DNA of 64,000 nucleotides from a virus, in the IMG/VR virus record IMGVR_UViG_3300008952_000034, positions 1 to 64,000 of that record; one strand, 5' to 3'. Positions 1 through 8,566 of the stretch are shown here, one piece after another. A program made the position numbers and the translations under genes. Numbering within the stretch: position 1 is the first letter of the stretch; every line of letters starts with the position of its first letter. Below the pieces are notes generated by a model. It did not search any database, was not told the DNA's origin, and was given only the letters and a program-made list of their open reading frames with translations.

Positions 1-627
1 GTGTGGTTAGAAAAATATGTTGCAAAAGATTTAACTGCACCCCAATATAATAAAATTGACGGCTTGTTAAATTATCTTAAAGTAAGAGGCATAGATCCTA
101 CATGGTATGATTTTATGTACTCACCTGATATGTATTTTAATTTTAATCAACGTTTAATTATTCCGTTCTATTGGAGGGGTGACGTTGTAGGTTACACTGG
201 TAGACTATTTGAAGATATTGAAAAAGTAAAATATGTTACAGATGTGCAACCGGGTTATGTGTTTAATATGGACACGCAAGATTGGACAAGAAAATTTGTT
301 ATTGTAACAGAAGGACCGTTTGATGCTATTACCGTTTCTGGAGTAAGCATACTAGGATCAGAGATAAATGACGTACAGCGAGAGCTGATAAACAATTTAA
401 ATAGACAGGTAATTGTAGTACCTGATAGAGATGCACCAGGAGAAAAATTGATTAATCAAGCAATAGAATTTGGATGGAGTGTTGCGTTTCCAGAATGGGA
501 TAAAACGGTTGATGATGTAGCCGAAGCTGTGTTAAAATATGGTAGACTGTTTACTATACAATCGATATTAAAATCAACAGAGTCTAGTAAACTTAAAATA
601 GACTTAAAGAGAAAGATGTATGGCTGA
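1..627 (+). CDS. gp61: DNA primase, T4 gp61-like (5' part cut by window edge)
   Basis: C-terminal part of a DnaG/gp61-type primase that makes RNA primers for lagging-strand synthesis together with the helicase encoded next. The Toprim signature is visible: a glutamate in VTEGPFDAI near residue 104 and an aspartate motif VVPDRDAPGE near residue 140. The frame is open from base 1 with a GTG there, and the usual N-terminal zinc-binding part is not seen, so the gene very probably begins upstream of the window. Its last bases overlap the helicase start by 8 nt, as expected for a coupled primase-helicase pair. Confidence 0.85.
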   Translation: MWLEKYVAKDLTAPQYNKIDGLLNYLKVRGIDPTWYDFMYSPDMYFNFNQRLIIPFYWRGDVVGYTGRLFEDIEKVKYVTDVQPGYVFNMDTQDWTRKFVIVTEGPFDAITVSGVSILGSEINDVQRELINNLNRQVIVVPDRDAPGEKLINQAIEFGWSVAFPEWDKTVDDVAEAVLKYGRLFTIQSILKSTESSKLKIDLKRKMYG

Positions 628-2047
628 TTATACTTTTGATGTACAAAAACTTTATTTAGAAATGTTCTTAGCAGATGCTGAATCATTTGCAAGAGCAAGT
701 AATATCTTTACACCAAAAAGTTTTGATAGAAAATTACAACCAATTGCAAAATTTATTAAAAATTACGTTGAAGAATACAAAGTTATGCCTGAAGTTGATC
801 AGGTTAATGCTAAACACGATATCAAATTAAAAGGTGCAAAAGATTTAGATCCATCTCACTTCTCATGGTTGTTAGATGAATTTGAAACATTTTCTAGACA
901 TAAGGCACTTGAAGGTGCAATACTCCAATCAGCTGATATGCTTGAAAAGGGCGACTATGCTCCAGTAGAGGATATGATTAAAGATGCAGTTGCAGTTGGA
1001 TTAACTCGTGATCTAGGTACAGACTACTTTGAAGATCCAAAAAGTAGACTTGAGTTCTTAAAGAGCTCAAACGGACAAGTCAGCACAGGTTGGCCAGCAA
1101 TTGACAAGAAACTCTTTGGTGGATTTAATAAAGGTGAACTAAACATTTTCGCAGGCGGATCAGGCGCAGGAAAAAGTTTGTTCTTACAAAATCTTGCAGT
1201 TAACTGGGCAATGGCTGGCTTGAACGTAGTATACATATCTTTTGAATTATCTGAATCGTTGGCGGCTATGAGGATAGATGCAATGACAACTAACATACCA
1301 ACAAGGCAAGTTATGAAACAAATGTCTGATGTTGAGATGAAAGTTAAAATGCTAAAGAAAAAAGCAGGTAACTTACAATTAAAATATATGCCAAGTGGTT
1401 ATACAATAATGGATATTAAAACTTATATAAAAGAATTAGAACTTAAAAACAAAAAGAAAATAGATTGTATACTAATTGATTACTTAGACTTAATGATGCC
1501 AAAAAGTAAAAAGGTATCTCCAAGTGATTTGTTTGTAAAGGACAAATACGTATCAGAAGAATTAAGAAATTTTGCAGTAGAGAAACAATGTTTATTAGCA
1601 ACAGCATCACAATTAAACAGAGCAAGTGTTGAAGAAATAGAATTTGATCATTCTCATATAGCAGGTGGACTATCTAAAGTACAAACAGCAGATAATGTGA
1701 TAGGTATCTTTACAAGTAGAGCTATGAGAGAGCGTGGAAGATATCAAATACAATTCATGAAAACCAGATCAAGTTCGGGTGTTGGACATAAAGTTGATTT
1801 AGAGTTTGACATTGAAACATTAAGAATACGAAATCTTGAAGAGGAGGAACAAAAATCTTCATTTGCATATAAAACATCAACAGTGTATGACACACTTAAA
1901 CAGAAGTCAAAAATAACTCCTTCCGATGCAACTCCTAACTTAGACCCTACCAAAGGTGAAGCTATGGGTGTTAAACAAAAAGCAGAAGTTGAAGGTACTA
2001 AATTAAGAAAACTACTAAACGAACTACACTCAGACGAAGAGCAGTAA
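620..2047 (+). CDS. gp41: Replicative DNA helicase, T4 gp41/DnaB family
   Basis: 475-aa hexameric 5'-3' replicative helicase. The RecA-like core has Walker A GGSGAGKSLFLQN (about residue 178), Walker B within CILIDYLDLM (about 283) and the sensor-like TASQLNRA near 328. The N-terminal 150 residues would form the helical DnaB-type collar. Length matches T4 gp41 (475 aa). It overlaps the primase by 8 nt, so the two subunits of the primosome are translationally coupled. The C-terminal 60 residues are charged and low in complexity. Confidence 0.93.
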   Translation: MADYTFDVQKLYLEMFLADAESFARASNIFTPKSFDRKLQPIAKFIKNYVEEYKVMPEVDQVNAKHDIKLKGAKDLDPSHFSWLLDEFETFSRHKALEGAILQSADMLEKGDYAPVEDMIKDAVAVGLTRDLGTDYFEDPKSRLEFLKSSNGQVSTGWPAIDKKLFGGFNKGELNIFAGGSGAGKSLFLQNLAVNWAMAGLNVVYISFELSESLAAMRIDAMTTNIPTRQVMKQMSDVEMKVKMLKKKAGNLQLKYMPSGYTIMDIKTYIKELELKNKKKIDCILIDYLDLMMPKSKKVSPSDLFVKDKYVSEELRNFAVEKQCLLATASQLNRASVEEIEFDHSHIAGGLSKVQTADNVIGIFTSRAMRERGRYQIQFMKTRSSSGVGHKVDLEFDIETLRIRNLEEEEQKSSFAYKTSTVYDTLKQKSKITPSDATPNLDPTKGEAMGVKQKAEVEGTKLRKLLNELHSDEEQ

Positions 2048-2105
2048 GCGTAAATTTTTTAAATTGTGTTTTTTAAAAATACGCGAATGCGTAAAAATGC
2101 GTAAA
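2048..2105 (+). repeat. GCGTAAA short direct repeats
   Basis: Three copies of GCGTAAA (2048, 2089, 2099), the last two as ATGCGTAAA 10 bp apart, lie directly after the helicase stop codon. No gene fits between 2048 and 2193. The spacing of one helical turn could suit a protein-binding site, but nothing more can be said. Confidence 0.35.
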
Positions 2106-2180
2106 GACAACCTGTCCTTTTTGAACTAACCACCTTTAATTGTATGTTCTGTAAAATTGTAGCACCTTATACTAACACTT

Positions 2181-2186
2181 TAAATA
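2181..2186 (+). promoter_or_regulatory. TAAATA late promoter box
   Basis: TTTAAATA-type box 7 nt before the ATG at 2194. It matches the series described for many genes of this window and predicts a transcript starting at or very near the start codon. Confidence 0.5.
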
Positions 2187-2193
2187 GTACATT

Positions 2194-2373
2194 ATGGGAA
2201 TACACTACGACTATAAAAGCACTAGGGCTGAGAAGCATTTACGTAAGAAGCAGAAAAAAGACGAAAGACGTAATCGTAAAAAACGTACGACTAAATCTTC
2301 TGAAAATGTTATTCCGTTAGATAAACTAATAACACTTGATATGTTAACAGACCCTAAAAGAAATGACATTTAA
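2194..2373 (+). CDS. Small basic hypothetical protein
   Basis: 59-aa lysine/arginine-rich protein; the central stretch (residues 14-32) is almost entirely charged, suggesting nucleic-acid binding or disorder. The start follows a TAAATA box by 7 nt and its stop overlaps the next gene by 11 nt. No family recognised. Confidence 0.6.
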   Translation: MGIHYDYKSTRAEKHLRKKQKKDERRNRKKRTTKSSENVIPLDKLITLDMLTDPKRNDI

Positions 2374-2548
2374 TATTAGTAGTCACCAAATATATCGCTT
2401 TCCGTGTATTGGTGTATGCAGTATAGATGCGGAAAGCGGATACTGTTTAGGATGTAGTCGCACTGAAGAAGAAGTATATAAGTGGGAAGATCCAAATACT
2501 ACTGACGAATGGAAGAAGAAGAACGAAGAAGAATTAAAAAATAGATGA
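2363..2548 (+). CDS. DUF1289 family zinc-binding-like protein
   Basis: 61-aa protein with the DUF1289 pattern PCIGVCSID followed by GYCLGCSRTEEEV, four cysteines that can bind a metal. DUF1289 proteins are common small proteins of unknown function in proteobacteria, so this looks host-derived. It overlaps the preceding basic protein by 11 nt and the radical SAM gene by 4 nt (ATGA), suggesting a three-gene operon. Confidence 0.75.
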   Translation: MTFNISSHQIYRFPCIGVCSIDAESGYCLGCSRTEEEVYKWEDPNTTDEWKKKNEEELKNR

Positions 2549-3600
2549 TAAATCAGAGACTATTTGATCATTACAAAATAGACACAAAGAAAAATTTACA
2601 AATTAAAAATATATGTCCAAGGCCATATGATACTATCTTAATAGATAAAAATGGATCTTGTTATGCTTGTGAATGCACATCGTGGTTACCACAAAGCATA
2701 GGAAACTTACAATTACAAAACTTATCTGAAATTACTGGGTCAGAAATACACAACCTTTTGCGAGAATCTGTAAGTGATGAAACATATCGTTACTGCAATG
2801 AGCACCAATGTTCTTATATAAAATCTGGAGCAGTATTAAATGATAATACAAATAAACTTAGACATCTACGTTTAGCTATTGACGATTCTTGTAATTTAAG
2901 ATGTCCTAGTTGCAGAAAAGGATTAATATTTCATAAAAACGGATCAGCATTTAGATTAGGCATTAAACTTGCTAATAAAATTAATAATTTTTTACAACAA
3001 GGAATAAATTATGATTTATTCCCCACACCCATTACAGTACATATAGGTTCGGATGGCGATCCTTTTGCTTCACACGTGTACAGACATTTCATGGAACAAA
3101 CACCAAAAAGCAAAATGATTCGTTATTCTATTTTGACAAACGCACTTATGTTTGAGGACTTTCATACAAAAGTACCACACATTATAAACAGTTTAGACGA
3201 ATTAGGAGTTAGTATTGATGGTGCTAGTAAAGAAACGTATGAGAAACTAAGACTAGGTGGCAAGTGGGACAACATTCATCGCAATTTAAAATGTATAGCT
3301 AACTTAAAACAAAAACATAATTTTAGATTTATATTACACTTTGTTGTACAAAAAGACAACTATCACGAAATGGAAAAAATTATTGACCTAGGCGAACAAT
3401 ACGGTGCTGACAGAGTTTGGCTTAACAAGATTGAAGACTGGGGTACCATAGACGATTTTAAAACACAAAACATATTTGAAACAACAGATTACAAACGTCA
3501 ACTAGACAATGTTGTGCAACGTATACAAAAACGCAATGATAGATTTATTGAGTGTCCTACATTAATAAGTGAAGCAGTTCGTTATAGAACCAAAAAATAA
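2545..3600 (+). CDS. Radical SAM protein with N-terminal cysteine-rich (twitch/SPASM-like) segment
   Basis: 351 aa. The radical SAM cluster motif CNLRCPSC (CxxxCxxC, about residue 117) binds the [4Fe-4S] that cleaves S-adenosylmethionine. An upstream segment with ICPRPYDT, GSCYACECTSW and CNEHQCSY could hold a second cluster, an arrangement called twitch-domain radical SAM. A later QKDNYHEM stretch lies in the barrel. Substrate unknown. One of five radical SAM genes in the window and the last of a 2194-3600 operon. It converges with the next gene with 2 nt between. Confidence 0.85.
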   Translation: MINQRLFDHYKIDTKKNLQIKNICPRPYDTILIDKNGSCYACECTSWLPQSIGNLQLQNLSEITGSEIHNLLRESVSDETYRYCNEHQCSYIKSGAVLNDNTNKLRHLRLAIDDSCNLRCPSCRKGLIFHKNGSAFRLGIKLANKINNFLQQGINYDLFPTPITVHIGSDGDPFASHVYRHFMEQTPKSKMIRYSILTNALMFEDFHTKVPHIINSLDELGVSIDGASKETYEKLRLGGKWDNIHRNLKCIANLKQKHNFRFILHFVVQKDNYHEMEKIIDLGEQYGADRVWLNKIEDWGTIDDFKTQNIFETTDYKRQLDNVVQRIQKRNDRFIECPTLISEAVRYRTKK

Positions 3601-3602
3601 TT

Positions 3603-4184
3603 TTATATTTCGCCTAGTTGACCTTCGTTTATGTTCTCTTTAAAACGTTTTACGTGTGTTTCTCTTGCCCACTGTTCTTCTTCTTTAGTTGGATTTAAAT
3701 AATTTATTGGTTCTTTATAGAAACAAAAACTAAATTGTAATCTAGGTATTTTTGGATTTTTACCCATGTCTATTCCGTGTAAAATATCAGAACGTAATAC
3801 AATTGGTGTAATACACTCAACTCTGTCTATTTCGTTCCTATCTTCATCATACCAGGTATTATAGGTATTTTTAGTGTTTAATACTGGAAAATTTATTTTT
3901 GCTATTACCGGGGGTCTGTCTATATGAGTTTCTACTTGGTGAGTGGAATTGGTCCCCCAGTAAGTATAAGACATATCTCTAACTTTTAAATGCATACTAT
4001 CAAACCATTTTCGCAATTCTAAATTTTCGTTTGATGAATAAAAATATTGTTTAACTTGTTCGCGGGTACAGGTGTTCCAAAAGCCTTTGGGTTTATCGTG
4101 GGCGGTAATACCTAAAAAAAATCCGTACAGGCTATCAGCAATTTTTTGTTGCTTTTCGCAATCCAAAATAAAATATGACTTCAT
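3603..4184 (-). CDS. Putative 2-oxoglutarate/Fe(II) dioxygenase-like protein
   Basis: 193 aa. A double-stranded beta-helix iron site is suggested by HID (within VETHIDRPP, about residue 88), a distal histidine in LHGIDMG and an arginine in PRLQFSF ten residues later, the usual HxD...H...R order. Substrate unknown. It is transcribed divergently from the SDR gene, sharing a palindromic TATTTAAATA late promoter 6 nt from its ATG. Family assignment rests on motif order only. Confidence 0.55.
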   Translation of the reverse strand: MKSYFILDCEKQQKIADSLYGFFLGITAHDKPKGFWNTCTREQVKQYFYSSNENLELRKWFDSMHLKVRDMSYTYWGTNSTHQVETHIDRPPVIAKINFPVLNTKNTYNTWYDEDRNEIDRVECITPIVLRSDILHGIDMGKNPKIPRLQFSFCFYKEPINYLNPTKEEEQWARETHVKRFKENINEGQLGEI

Positions 4185-4189
4185 GTGCA

Positions 4190-4201
4190 GTATTTAAATA
4201 C
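4190..4201. promoter_or_regulatory. Palindromic bidirectional late promoter GTATTTAAATAC
   Basis: Perfect 12-bp palindrome containing a TAAATA box on each strand. The leftward box is 6 nt from the ATG at 4184; the rightward box is 15 nt from the ATG at 4216. One site can therefore serve both divergent genes. Confidence 0.6.
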
Positions 4202-4215
4202 TCTTTAACACTCAT

Positions 4216-4725
4216 ATGAAAATTGCGATTACAGGACATAAAAAAGGTATTGGTAAAGCATTTGCAGAACAACTTGCTGAAAAAGGACACGAAATAGTTG
4301 GTATATCTAGAAGTGATGGAGAAAACATTCGTAGAACAACACACACAGCATCGTTAATAGAACCCTGTGATTTGCTTATAAACAATGCTATAAGTTTTTA
4401 TGCACAAACAGAACTTCTATTTGAAGTTTGGCATAGGTGGTCTACAGCAAAAGAAGTTCACTACATCTGGAACATATCAACAAAACTTTGTGAACATACT
4501 GAAGATATTACTATAAAGGGATTAACAATGAGAGAGTCAATGCAATATAGAAACCAAAAGATGGCTCTTGAATTGGCACACCAGCAACTTGAATCACAAC
4601 CTAGTAATATTAAGATGTCACTAATACGTCCAGGAAGTGTTAACACACAAACATTTAGTGAAGCAAACAGTATATCTGCTGAAGAATATGTCAAGGGAGT
4701 ATTAAATGCTTACCCACTGGAATAA
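4216..4725 (+). CDS. Short-chain dehydrogenase/reductase (short form)
   Basis: 169 aa. Rossmann motif TGHKKGIGKA at residue 6, LLINNAIS (NNA motif) near 55 and the catalytic YRNQK (YxxxK) near 112 are present, so it is probably an active NAD(P)H-dependent oxidoreductase although much shorter than the usual 250 aa. It overlaps the sulfotransferase by 20 nt. Substrate unknown; neighbours suggest modification of a glycan or a small molecule. Confidence 0.8.
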   Translation: MKIAITGHKKGIGKAFAEQLAEKGHEIVGISRSDGENIRRTTHTASLIEPCDLLINNAISFYAQTELLFEVWHRWSTAKEVHYIWNISTKLCEHTEDITIKGLTMRESMQYRNQKMALELAHQQLESQPSNIKMSLIRPGSVNTQTFSEANSISAEEYVKGVLNAYPLE

Positions 4726-5233
4726 ACTTATTAATACCGACTGTACTGTTATTGATATTGGGGTTAATACAATCTATCCTATATTTAAAAATGGCTCTAG
4801 TAGTTTAATGGCTGTTGCAGATAAAACTTATGTTAACAAACAAATTGCTAATTGTAACAATATTATTATACTGTTAAGAGATCCGGAAGAGCGTTTTGTT
4901 TCTGGAATCAATGAATACTGTAAACAAAACAATCTAGATGTTAGAGACACATGGGAATTAGTTTACAACGACAAAATAATAAACAGACATTTTGCTCCAC
5001 AATGGTTATGGCTATTTCATTTATATAAATTTTATCGAGGCAAGGTAATATTAAAACCGTTTAAAACTATAAAGGAATATTGCAAAGTTCATACAAACAA
5101 AGAAAAAAAGAAAACAGATGTTGCTTTAATAAAACAATTTGTTGAGGTGGATTATGAACTAATAGAAAACCATTTAAACAAACCTATATTACTTGAAAAA
5201 TTAATTAGAAAGTATAAAAATGTTTTGTCCTAG
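4706..5233 (+). CDS. Sulfotransferase-like protein
   Basis: 175 aa. FKNGSSSLM near residue 24 resembles the 5'-phosphosulfate-binding loop, and IILLRDPEERFVSGINEY near 52 is the 3'-phosphate (RDPxxRxxS) motif of PAPS-dependent sulfotransferases, which move sulfate onto sugars or lipids. It overlaps both the SDR gene before it and the radical SAM gene after it (14 nt), so it is the middle of a co-expressed trio. Confidence 0.75.
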   Translation: MLTHWNKLINTDCTVIDIGVNTIYPIFKNGSSSLMAVADKTYVNKQIANCNNIIILLRDPEERFVSGINEYCKQNNLDVRDTWELVYNDKIINRHFAPQWLWLFHLYKFYRGKVILKPFKTIKEYCKVHTNKEKKKTDVALIKQFVEVDYELIENHLNKPILLEKLIRKYKNVLS

Positions 5234-6242
5234 GCTAGAACACTTTATTAGATTAAATCAAGATGGCACTATTGGCAAGTGTGGACATATGGTTAAAGCT
5301 AAAGGATTTAAAACATTTAACGAATTACATAACAGTCAATGGCTTAAAAAAATACAAATGGATATGATTTTTGACAAGTGGCCAGATGAGTGCATGAGGT
5401 GTAAACAAACAGAAGATACAACAGGTGAAAGCATTCGTACTAAAAGTATAACAAGACATAAGATGTTACATCCACTCAAAGAAGATTACTTGGTTGTTGG
5501 TGGTGTGTTAGATAATGTATGCAACAGTGCTTGTCAAACTTGTAATGCTGGACTATCAACCAAAATTGGTAGTTTAGAAAAAAATTATATAAAAACAAAT
5601 AACTTTGCAAAGTTTCTTAAACTTCCACAAAGTAGAATTTTAGAAGTAGATGTCAATGGTGGTGAACCTACTGCTAGTAAAAATTATAAAAAATTATTAG
5701 CTAACTTGCCTCGTAAGACAAAAATAGTTAGAATGAATACCAACGGTTCAAGAATGATTGATGAAATAATAACATTACTCAAAAAGAAAATTATGGTTAT
5801 TGTTACAATAAGTCTTGATGGTGTAGGTGATGTTCACGACTATGTACGTTGGCCAATTAAATGGAAAGATTATACAAAAACTGTAGAAAAATATAAAAAA
5901 TTACAAGAACAATACAAACTACTTAAATTAGATTTTTGGACTACTGTTAGTTGCTTAAACGTAGGAGACTTACCTAACATTATAGAATATGCAAAAAATA
6001 AAAACATACCACACGCATGGGCATTTTTGAACACGCCTGATGCTTTAAATGTAAAATATAAAAACAATTTAACAACCAATGCCAAACATATAGCACCAGA
6101 TAAAATTGCTATTGCTGAAAATAATTCTAACCAACTTAGACTTTTTATTAAAAAACAAGACTATGTTAGAAAAATTAATATTAGAGATTATTTGAGTTTT
6201 AATCTAAACTTATTTAGGAATAATTTAGCAAATCTTTTATGA
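5220..6242 (+). CDS. Radical SAM protein with N-terminal twitch-like segment
   Basis: 340 aa. The N-terminus starts with FCPRLEHF and GKCGHM and continues to a CMRCKQTE motif (possible auxiliary cluster), followed by the radical SAM motif CNSACQTC near residue 104 and VNGGEPT (GGE motif) near 142. Same architecture as the genes at 45942 and 47025. Last gene of the 4216-6242 operon; its 3' end overlaps the convergent SGNH gene by 55 nt. Substrate unknown. Confidence 0.88.
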   Translation: MFCPRLEHFIRLNQDGTIGKCGHMVKAKGFKTFNELHNSQWLKKIQMDMIFDKWPDECMRCKQTEDTTGESIRTKSITRHKMLHPLKEDYLVVGGVLDNVCNSACQTCNAGLSTKIGSLEKNYIKTNNFAKFLKLPQSRILEVDVNGGEPTASKNYKKLLANLPRKTKIVRMNTNGSRMIDEIITLLKKKIMVIVTISLDGVGDVHDYVRWPIKWKDYTKTVEKYKKLQEQYKLLKLDFWTTVSCLNVGDLPNIIEYAKNKNIPHAWAFLNTPDALNVKYKNNLTTNAKHIAPDKIAIAENNSNQLRLFIKKQDYVRKINIRDYLSFNLNLFRNNLANLL

Positions 6243-6931
6243 TGTTCTACACCATAATGTATAAGATCTTTAGCTAAATTTGGTTCAGTTATTCTTTTTC
6301 TTTGTGCACCTTCTCCAAGATGTTTATCCCATACTGGCCAGCAGTTTTTAATAGTTGTATCACTAAAAATGTTTGCTACTTTTGGTGTGTTGTACACTTC
6401 TTGAGCAAAGCAATGAAATGTTTTTGCTTGTATTTTTTCTGCAAATTTTTCAACAAAAAAAACATTTTTTAAAAAGTTATTAAGATCTGTACTTTCATTT
6501 TCGTCTTTTAGTCTTGGATTATTACTTGTTAAATTTTCGGGTTTTCGATCTAATCTTTCTCTACGACTCCATTCTGGCCAACATACAATTATTATATTAG
6601 GAAACAATACTTTTTCACAACCATACAAAATACGCACAATTTTATCAGCACTTGCACCTGGTTGTCCTAAATTCCAATATCTTAATCTATCAGTATTATG
6701 TTTTGAAAGAAAACTTACCCAATACTCATTATCGTCTGAGCCAACACCAAACGTATGTGAACAACCTAATATCACAACATTCTTTTTTCCGTCTGGTACA
6801 TTAAATTCAGGACAACGATATCCATGAGAATTTAATTTATAAGAGAATTGTTTTATTTTACTTTTACTAATAAAAGTTGGCTGTTCTTCTGACTTGGGTA
6901 ATTCCTTATCACTGTAATATCCAAACTTCAT
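6188..6931 (-). CDS. SGNH/GDSL-like hydrolase
   Basis: 247 aa. Block I reads VVILGCSHTFGVG (GxSH in place of GDSL) near residue 51 and block II has NLGQPGASADK near 87. Members of this fold remove or add acyl groups on sugars. The start lies just downstream of CTATAATTA with 5 nt to the ATG. It converges on the radical SAM gene and overlaps it by 55 nt. Confidence 0.72.
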   Translation of the reverse strand: MKFGYYSDKELPKSEEQPTFISKSKIKQFSYKLNSHGYRCPEFNVPDGKKNVVILGCSHTFGVGSDDNEYWVSFLSKHNTDRLRYWNLGQPGASADKIVRILYGCEKVLFPNIIIVCWPEWSRRERLDRKPENLTSNNPRLKDENESTDLNNFLKNVFFVEKFAEKIQAKTFHCFAQEVYNTPKVANIFSDTTIKNCWPVWDKHLGEGAQRKRITEPNLAKDLIHYGVEHHKRFAKLFLNKFRLKLK

Positions 6932-6953
6932 AAAAGTAATTATAGAAAGAGCA

Positions 6954-7029
6954 TGGCGGTCTGTATGGGATTCGAACCCATGATCTTCCCCGTGACAGGG
7001 GGACGTGTTGACCGCTACACTAACAGACC
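6954..7029 (-). tRNA. tRNA-Asp (GTC)
   Basis: 76-nt cloverleaf on the minus strand. Acceptor GGTCTGT pairs with ACAGACC, anticodon loop CTGTCAC gives GTC, the T loop is TTCGAAT, the discriminator is G and the CCA end is encoded. Encoded CCA and a G73 are typical of bacterial tRNA-Asp. Confidence 0.95.
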
Positions 7030-7037
7030 GTTATGAT

Positions 7038-7469
7038 CTATTCAGTTACTGGGCAGTTTGGATTTTCAAGTGCATCATCCAATCGCCATTTTGCATCATT
7101 TAAAGCTAAAGTATTTGCAGATAATTCAGCTTGTAAGTTAGCAACTTCTACTTCTAGGTCAACTCTTACAGAGTCTACTTGATTTAGTTTAGCACTAACT
7201 TCGGTTGCTTGTCCTTGCCATCCTAAAATTTCGCTTTGTAATCCTGCTATCGCATCATCACGAACAGCTACTTCCATTGCCATTGCTTCTAACGTAGTTT
7301 CATTTAACGCCTCTAACGTTGAAATTTCTGTAATAGCATTGTCTAGATCTGCTTGTAAACCTTTAATAGATTTAGAGTTATCTGATACAATGTATAACAA
7401 AGCAACTACAAGAATAAAGTAAGCCCATGAAGCTGGTCTGCCAAGTTCTTTTTTTATTTTTTCTATCAT
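7038..7469 (-). CDS. Membrane-anchored coiled-coil protein
   Basis: 143 aa. A single N-terminal membrane segment (about residues 14-30, WAYFILVVALLYIV) is followed by about 100 residues of heptad-like coiled coil rich in L, E, D and A. The topology (N-in anchor, periplasmic coiled coil) resembles an inner-membrane spanin, but a partner is not obvious. It sits between tRNA genes. Confidence 0.6.
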   Translation of the reverse strand: MIEKIKKELGRPASWAYFILVVALLYIVSDNSKSIKGLQADLDNAITEISTLEALNETTLEAMAMEVAVRDDAIAGLQSEILGWQGQATEVSAKLNQVDSVRVDLEVEVANLQAELSANTLALNDAKWRLDDALENPNCPVTE

Positions 7470-7518
7470 AGTATTATTATTATATAGTCATATTACACTA
7501 TCTTGCAAGAAAATATTT

Positions 7519-7594
7519 TGGTGGACCGACGGGGGATCGAACCCCGGACCTCCTGAATGCAAATCAGGCGCTCTCCCAGCTGAGCTATCAGCCC
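7519..7594 (-). tRNA. tRNA-Ala (TGC)
   Basis: 76-nt cloverleaf on the minus strand. Acceptor GGGCTGA pairs with TCGGTCC, anticodon loop TTTGCAT gives TGC, the T arm has GGTTCGATCC, the discriminator is A and CCA is encoded. Confidence 0.95.
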
Positions 7595-7681
7595 ACAGTA
7601 ATTATGAACCAACCATACCAAAAACACCAAGTTCGCCTTTATTACCAAAAAGTGGTAATAACGTCCATTTTTACTTTTATG

Positions 7682-7757
7682 TGGTGCCCCCAGATGGACT
7701 TGAACCACCAACCTACTGATTACAAATCAGTTGCTCTACCAGTTGAGCCATGGGGGC
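7682..7757 (-). tRNA. tRNA-Thr (TGT)
   Basis: 76-nt cloverleaf on the minus strand. Acceptor GCCCCCA pairs with TGGGGGC, anticodon loop TTTGTAA gives TGT, the T loop is TTCAAGT, the discriminator is A and CCA is encoded. Third tRNA of the cluster. Confidence 0.94.
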
Positions 7758-7774
7758 ATAATGCACATCTTCTT

Positions 7775-8464
7775 TTACTTACAATTTTCCAATGCATGGT
7801 TAAAAAATTTGTAATAAACTTCGGTTGTAGGATTTTTTGGTTCATCCATTTGTAAAGAGTTAATATGGTTTGGGTGTAACGATTCGTCTACAAGATTTGT
7901 TTGTAATAATTTTTTTATATAGGTTTCTGAGTTATCAATTGCGTCTATTAACGATTGTTGACTAATACCTAATTTTTCTTTATGTTTACCAAACCATTCT
8001 ATATATTTTCCAAGTAATAACGGAACCTCTGGAAGTTCTTCATGAACAATAAAATCAACAATGTTTTTATTACCTGTTACTCCGGAGGTCCATGCACTAC
8101 AAATATAGTTTGGACAATCTTGTAATGCTTTGTTTAATATGTTAACTTCTTCTTTTAACAAACGTTTTAAGTATTCATTTAATTCTTTTTTAGTTTTATG
8201 ATCGGGCGGACATAGTTTAAGTTCTTTATTTTTTCCTCTACCAACTTCAGTAAGTCCTACTATTACGTAAGGTGTGTGTCCTAGTTGTTTAATTGCTTCA
8301 ACATTCTTTATAGTTCTTTGAATTATATCGTGGTTGTTGTCGCCTGGTACAGCATTATTGATTACCAACCAATTTTTAAACATACCATAATGTTGTTCTA
8401 AAAACTTTATTATCCTAGGAACTTGTAACCAACTGTCGCCATCAATGTATAAAACTTTATTCAT
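7775..8464 (-). CDS. SGNH-like hydrolase
   Basis: 229 aa. The N-terminal VLYIDGDSW gives a GDS-type nucleophile, VINNAVPGDNN an oxyanion-type block, IVGLTEVGR a block III-like segment and SLHPNHIN a D/SxxH-type histidine near the C-terminus. Probably an esterase-like SGNH protein acting on glycans, but diverged. It lies between the tRNAs and the sugar-nucleotide cluster and is expressed leftward with them. Confidence 0.6.
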   Translation of the reverse strand: MNKVLYIDGDSWLQVPRIIKFLEQHYGMFKNWLVINNAVPGDNNHDIIQRTIKNVEAIKQLGHTPYVIVGLTEVGRGKNKELKLCPPDHKTKKELNEYLKRLLKEEVNILNKALQDCPNYICSAWTSGVTGNKNIVDFIVHEELPEVPLLLGKYIEWFGKHKEKLGISQQSLIDAIDNSETYIKKLLQTNLVDESLHPNHINSLQMDEPKNPTTEVYYKFFNHALENCK

Positions 8465-8566
8465 TTTGTAATATATTATAGTACTTAATATGCTGTTAGT
8501 CTAGCCTTTTAAACGCACACAGAAGCACGTATACGCATGGTAAAGGTGTTGATGGAGTAACTGGTG

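Noticed and set aside
7493-7855. Open frames running through the tRNA-Ala and tRNA-Thr genes
   Set aside because: The tRNA cloverleafs with encoded CCA explain the sequence; the frames have no RBS.
8465-8566. Possible remnant gene between 8464 and 8567
   Set aside because: Both strands contain only very short frames; no family resemblance, so the gap is left unannotated.
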